64,000 nt of DNA from Mogibacterium sp. (GTDB lineage: Bacteria; Bacillota; Clostridia; Peptostreptococcales; Anaerovoracaceae), in NCBI GenBank assembly GCA_017405845.1, contig JAFQZQ010000019.1, positions 43,222-107,221 of the forward strand, written 5' to 3'. Below are positions 60,898 to 64,000 of the stretch, piece by piece (the stretch's first letter is position 1; every line of letters begins with the position of its first letter). The notes beneath the pieces are model-generated. The model was not told where the DNA came from. It worked only from the letters and a program-made list of their open reading frames with translations, and did not search any database. Position numbers and translations under genes: made by a program.

Positions 60898-61021
60898 TTT
60901 GATTACCTCCGCAACTTAGAATTTGCACACATCACAGCAGGTTTGTATTGACGCTTTCTATGCAAGCTGATACTTGCCGGCTATCATCTCCAGGACATAT
61001 GAATAATTATAAAGTGCGACT

Positions 61022-61636
61022 TCAGTCGCTGTCAGGGAATGATCCGTTCTCAAAGTTATCAGTATATGCTTTGTTAAGCCCTCCATCATCTTTAAGCTCT
61101 ATCTTCTGGATAAGATTTGGATCATCCTTATCAAATATGACCATCCAATCCATTTCAAAAGACTTGGTGTCCCCTTTTTCATCAGTAGCTTGAACTGTAA
61201 CTAAAGCGTGCTCTATGTTGTCGGCCGACTGATCCGCATCGTCCTGGATGCCGAACTGGCTGATTGTTGTAGTAAGGCCGGAGTTCATTGCGATCCCCAA
61301 AAATTCGGTTCTGTACCACTTATCATAAAACGTGTCGAACATACCATCTGCAAAGCAATTCCCGACTTTATCTTTCCAGAGCTGCTTTTCCTCGGCAGCT
61401 CTTTGCTCTGCCGCAGCAAGTTCCTCTTCTGAAGGTTCATCTGCACCAAGACCTATGACTGTAATGACCGGATTATAAAGACCATCGCCCGGATATTCGA
61501 TCATCGCCTTGAGAACCTTTTCTTCATTTTCGGCTCGCTTAGTGACATCTTCAGTCTTGCAGGCAGTCAATACTACAGCCAAAGAGAACACTATAAAAAT
61601 GAGTACAGTTCTGAATATATAGCTATTTTTATCCAT
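61022..61636 (-). CDS. Putative lipoprotein of unknown function
   Basis: 204 residues. Signal peptide with lipobox LTAC at about residues 23-26, then a soluble domain with an Ala/Glu-rich helix (EEELAAAEQRAAEEKQLW). Fold class resembles small secreted proteins of gut Firmicutes with a DUF5105-like pattern, but I cannot assign a family. GGAG lies 7 nt before ATG 61636. Confidence 0.75.
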   Translation of the reverse strand: MDKNSYIFRTVLIFIVFSLAVVLTACKTEDVTKRAENEEKVLKAMIEYPGDGLYNPVITVIGLGADEPSEEELAAAEQRAAEEKQLWKDKVGNCFADGMFDTFYDKWYRTEFLGIAMNSGLTTTISQFGIQDDADQSADNIEHALVTVQATDEKGDTKSFEMDWMVIFDKDDPNLIQKIELKDDGGLNKAYTDNFENGSFPDSD

Positions 61637-61699
61637 GAGTATACTCCATCAAAAAACTACCGATATGTCAAGCATACCTCTCTTTGATATCTATTTATA

Positions 61700-62257
61700 C
61701 TACCTCATTCGTTTTTCAAAACGGAAATCCATGCTTGTTCCGCCTGGTTCGTCATCTTCCGGCCAGTCTTCCTCACAGTCGGTATAATCACGACGACTTG
61801 GCTCCGTATGGAAAGGATTATAGAATTCAACGATATGAAATCCGCACTTGTTGACATAGAAATGGATATTTCTGGTCTCAAAATATGGTGTAAGTGTTTC
61901 CCAGACTTCGACCTCCGGATGCAGCCTTTCTATCTCGCACCAGGCAGCGTATCCTATTCCTTTACTGTGAGCTTCTGGCAGTGTGAAAAGAAGGTCCAGT
62001 TCGCCTCTCGTACCTTTTGTATGAATGACTGTGCCGCCAACCGTTTCGCCATTGTATATGATCCGATATGCTTCACCCTTATCTATGCATTCTTCTATCG
62101 TTCTGCGGGAAACGATTTCATTGTCCTCCTCAAACTGATCATTTCTCAGGCCAAACTCTTCTATAGATCCATATTTAAAAGACCATTGATTGTCCTTGAT
62201 GAACTGCTCTCTGTCGTCTTCATGTAATGGGATCAGTTTCACTTGTGCATTCTTCAC
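61700..62257 (-). CDS. GNAT-family N-acetyltransferase under an attenuator leader
   Basis: 185 residues. GNAT motif A region is LDLLFTLPEAHSKGIGYAAWCEIE and the late region NIHFYVNKCGFHIVEFYNP. I start at GTG 62257 because AGGAGG lies 7 nt upstream; the longer frame to 62287 begins within the leader terminator tail. Expression is probably controlled by the leader peptide and hairpin upstream, as seen with inducible antibiotic-resistance or stress genes. The acetyl acceptor is unknown. Confidence 0.87.
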   Translation of the reverse strand: MKNAQVKLIPLHEDDREQFIKDNQWSFKYGSIEEFGLRNDQFEEDNEIVSRRTIEECIDKGEAYRIIYNGETVGGTVIHTKGTRGELDLLFTLPEAHSKGIGYAAWCEIERLHPEVEVWETLTPYFETRNIHFYVNKCGFHIVEFYNPFHTEPSRRDYTDCEEDWPEDDEPGGTSMDFRFEKRMR

Positions 62258-62292
62258 TATTATACCTCCTGTCAGACGCCGGAACAAAAAAT

Positions 62293-62323
62293 CCCGGCGA
62301 TGTTACACGTACATCTTACCGGG
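62293..62323 (-). terminator. Leader terminator (attenuator) before the acetyltransferase gene
   Basis: CCCGG...CCGGG stem enclosing ATGT/ACAT, followed on the minus strand by ATTTTTTG. It lies between promoter and gene, so full-length mRNA requires antitermination. Confidence 0.75.
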
Positions 62324-62392
62324 CTCACCCGACACCTTATCTGATAGGCGGCCTGCAGACTTATGTCTACTATCCCCTGTGCTACGGCACAC
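62303..62392 (-). CDS. Putative 29-residue leader peptide
   Basis: GTG 62392 to TAA 62303. Begins VCRSTGDSRHKSAGRLSDKV and ends SGEPGKMYV. Its stop codon lies in the terminator stem, so a ribosome at the end of the ORF would disrupt the hairpin. GGAGG sits only 3 nt before the GTG, which is tight, so true start or even translation is uncertain. Confidence 0.45.
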   Translation of the reverse strand: MCRSTGDSRHKSAGRLSDKVSGEPGKMYV

Positions 62393-62430
62393 TATCCTCC
62401 GGTGACCAGCTATATTCTTGATTTGATTGC

Positions 62431-62459
62431 ATTATACGCATATCTCCAACTAAAAACAA
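62431..62459 (-). promoter_or_regulatory. Promoter of the leader-acetyltransferase unit
   Basis: TTGTTT (62454-62459), 17-bp spacer, TATAAT (62431-62436). The leader from here to the GTG start is about 170 nt. Confidence 0.6.
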
Positions 62460-62528
62460 TAATTCATTTCCGGCTATATGATTCAAATATGTCTCATCAG
62501 CACAGTTTTCTCTTTCGCGATATGGTTT

Positions 62529-63006
62529 TTACAGCTCATACACTGCAACAATCTCATTTCCGCACATCTCGCCGTTCTCCTCGAAACCGTACTTTTGATA
62601 AATCTCTTGCGCGATTATTTTCAGGTTCATAAGACAACCATACTTTTTTTGCTTCGCCAAAAGGGAATGTGCGAATCAAGGCTATTGCAGCATCTATTGT
62701 CTGCTTTCCAAGACCTTGCCCCTGAAACTTCTTATCGATCATGAATCTCCAGAAACAGTAGTTTTCTTTAATCAAATCGCTCTCGTCCGGATTACCCACA
62801 GTTCCCTTTCCAATCATAATAAATCCAACGAGATCGTCATCGTTGTAAACAGCCAGAGGTAATGCATTATTGCCTTCGTTCCTCGTAGCATATGCTTCTG
62901 CCAGACTCTGGATATTTTCAGCAACGAAATCCTTTTGCTTTTCAAAAGGCTCCAGAGCACATACCTTCCAGATATTTTTATTTGTAATTTCTTCAAACCT
63001 GATCAT
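62529..63006 (-). pseudogene. Frameshifted GNAT-family acetyltransferase (PaiA/BltD-like)
   Basis: The intact frame runs from ATG 63006 to residue about 135 with motifs CFWRFMIDKKFQGQGLGKQTI and VWLSYEPEN, then shifts. Near 62598-62604 one base appears to be missing: the current frame ends RFRGERRDVRK, but the adjacent frame continues QKYGFEENGEMCGNEIVAVY, the normal C-terminus, and stops at 62529. Either a recent inactivating deletion or a sequencing error. The acetyl-CoA site remains, but the last strands would be lost. Confidence 0.8.
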
Positions 63007-63564
63007 GATTATTGTTCCTTTTATCTTTTGACTAATACCAACATAATCGTATCATTCAGATAATGAAAAAGACAAGAACTGCACACCTGCCTTTCGGCAT
63101 CATTTAGGCCAATGTATAAGCTCACATAAAATGAGTTCGTGTTCCATCTCGGGATACTATACATGAGGTACGACTTTTTTCGTATCTTCACCCTAATATA
63201 TGCGTTACAATAACGAACTCGATTTTGCCAGTCCGGACGCATATATAAATGATGACTTCAGATTCTACGTTTTCTAACGCATTTAGCAAACCAGTTCATC
63301 TGTAACCCAAAGCAAGCCACAGCTCCGCTAAAACCGCACAGATGTATTATTCGGAATTATGAATAAATTTCCAGAAATGCTGTCATATGTCAGATGCTGA
63401 TTACCACAATTCGTCACGTATCTAGGGATATAGGCAGTGGGATACGAATTTCTTCGTGCCTCGCGTGCATTTATGGACAAAGGAGCACGAATGCAGATTA
63501 AAACATTCAATCGGTTCCCAGATATCGCAAAAGCTAAAAGTCCATGGGCATCTGACAACTTAAA
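63007..63564. other. 560-bp region without a recognised gene
   Basis: Lower GC than the rest and with only short unconvincing frames on both strands (73 and 84 codons on the minus strand, 51 on the plus strand). No hairpin, repeat or RNA gene recognised. Could be decayed DNA next to an integration site. Confidence 0.5.
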
Positions 63565-63588
63565 AAACCGTTGGTTTCCCAACGGTTT
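63565..63588 (-). terminator. Terminator downstream of the tRNA/tmRNA 3' fragment
   Basis: 10-bp stem AAACCGTTGG/CCAACGGTTT, 4-nt loop, six T on the minus strand. It follows the tRNA/tmRNA end by 23 nt, as expected for the original RNA gene's terminator. Confidence 0.85.
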
Positions 63589-63611
63589 GTGAACGGCTCA
63601 TGCACCGGTCA

Positions 63612-63637
63612 TGGTGGAGCGTAGGGGGATCGAATTC
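63612..63637 (-). other. 3'-terminal fragment of a tRNA-Ala or tmRNA gene, probable att site
   Basis: Minus strand: T-loop TTCGATC, T-stem 3' strand CCCCT, acceptor strand ACGCTCC, then A and CCA. The implied G3-U70 pair fits Ala-accepting RNAs (tRNA-Ala or tmRNA). The matching T-stem 5' strand and all upstream parts are absent, so only about 26 nt remain, as at the distal att site of an element integrated into an RNA gene 3' end. Confidence 0.65.
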
Positions 63638-63869
63638 TCAAGCTATTGCTGAACACGTTGAAATGAAAGGAGGACAGCACGCCATCTCTTTCCATCCAAC
63701 CACTCATCCAACCACCAACCGCTCATCGACAAACTGGAATTCTTAATATATAAGCGAGGGTTTTGAACACCCTTCGCTTTTCTTTATTATGAAGGTGATT
63801 GGCTGACGGAAACTGGAAGTGGGTCCTGCACCCGAAGACAAATATATCAGCCAGCCTTCATTTGTCAGC
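63638..63869. other. Start of a presumed integrated element, non-coding
   Basis: Contains imperfect repeats of CCAACCACTCATC-like units (63696-63727), a plus-strand terminator (63752-63779) and a loose inverted repeat GAAGG...TGGCTGA / TCAGCCA..CCTTC (63792-63860). No gene seen. Confidence 0.4.
63752..63779 (+). terminator. Plus-strand terminator
   Basis: AAGCGAGGG/CCCTTCGCTT stem with one bulge, then TTTCTTTATT. No plus-strand gene precedes it in the element, so what it ends is unclear. Confidence 0.55.
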
Positions 63870-64000
63870 CTAATCAAGCGTTTTTCTCATATATGCAAAT
63901 GAAAGATCGCTGGGACCTTGCTCCACCTTATATATCTTATAGCCTAGCTTCTCGTACAGGTTGATATTGATATAGCTTTTTGTACATGTATAAAGCTCAA
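63870..64000 (-). CDS. GNAT-family acetyltransferase, C-terminal part (runs off the right edge)
   Basis: The last 42 codons before TAG at 63870-63872 read ELYTCTKSYININLYEKLGY, then KIYKVEQGPSDLSFAYMRKT and LD. This is the late GNAT pattern (N-x-x-LYEKLGY). The acetyl-CoA site lies beyond the window. Confidence 0.75.
   Translation of the reverse strand, partial: ELYTCTKSYININLYEKLGYKIYKVEQGPSDLSFAYMRKTLD

Noticed and set aside
62258..62436. A known metabolite riboswitch in front of the acetyltransferase
   Set aside because: I compared the leader with the conserved cores I remember (TPP, FMN, SAM, lysine, glycine, cobalamin, guanidine, THF, ZTP, c-di-GMP, T-box) and found no match; a leader-peptide attenuator explains it better.
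63021..63582. Two minus-strand frames of 73 and 84 codons
   Set aside because: No ribosome binding site, no domain pattern; the 84-codon frame begins inside a terminator stem.
63437..63592. 51-codon plus-strand frame near the right end with a protein-like look
   Set aside because: GTG start without a binding site, runs through the terminator hairpin and matches no family I know; too weak to call.
63696..63727. CCAACCACTCATCC-like repeats as a CRISPR or structured array
   Set aside because: Only about three short imperfect units without spacers of constant length; no cas genes in the window.

Overview
The window reads like a stretch of chromosome from an anaerobic, low-to-mid GC Firmicute of the class Clostridia. 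The signs are a SCIFF peptide with its radical-SAM maturase, a flavodiiron protein beside a desulfoferrodoxin, an oxygen-sensitive double-cubane reductase, a two-subunit Fe-S hydro-lyase, AddA, RpoZ/Gmk/YicC synteny, AGGAGG-type ribosome binding sites and many sigma-A-like promoters with extended -10 elements. I cannot name the genus from sequence alone. Most genes lie on the minus strand.

Layout. 0-2.6 kb: the 5' part of a malic enzyme gene (minus) diverges from ttdA-ttdB (plus). 2.6-12 kb: a minus-strand unit runs from a polar amino-acid ABC transporter (binding protein, permease, ATPase) into argC-argJ-argB-argD-argG-argH. Two ARG-box-like palindromes sit at its promoter, so import and synthesis of arginine look jointly ArgR-controlled. 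12-16.6 kb: a YjiM-type double-cubane reductase, an NhaC antiporter, an EamA exporter and a siroheme-synthase N-domain enzyme. 16.7-23.9 kb: pcrA, a cytoplasmic 5'-nucleotidase, a divergent ligA and mgtE. 24-30 kb: gdhA (plus, strongly biased codons), a DDAH-like guanidino hydrolase and addA. 30-39.9 kb: one long minus-strand run scfA, scfB, rdgB, yihY-like, lipid kinase, MBL hydrolase, small membrane protein, yicC, DAACS symporter, gmk, rpoZ, gpmI. 40-49.7 kb: a USP-domain fusion protein, an unknown membrane protein, a phosphohexomutase, a heterodimeric ABC exporter, a LOG-family protein and glutaminase.

49.8-60 kb is rich in metal and redox genes, several with unusual architectures: a CsoR/FrmR-type repressor with a His-rich head and its own operator, FprA plus desulfoferrodoxin, a NifX-SlyD fusion, an XRE regulator fused to a complete desulfoferrodoxin domain, and a MerR head fused to a YbjQ domain under an intact MerR-type promoter. 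60-64 kb looks like accessory DNA: small acetyltransferases (one under a leader-peptide/terminator attenuator, one frameshifted, one cut by the window end), a lipoprotein, and a 26-bp 3' fragment of a tRNA-Ala or tmRNA gene that probably marks the edge of an integrated element continuing beyond the right end.

Most noteworthy: the SCIFF peptide that has Ser at both positions reported to form the thioether; the HTH-desulfoferrodoxin fusion; the MerR-YbjQ fusion with its preserved operator; the attenuator upstream of the 61.7-kb acetyltransferase; and promoters of pcrA and addA that abut their start codons, implying leaderless mRNAs.
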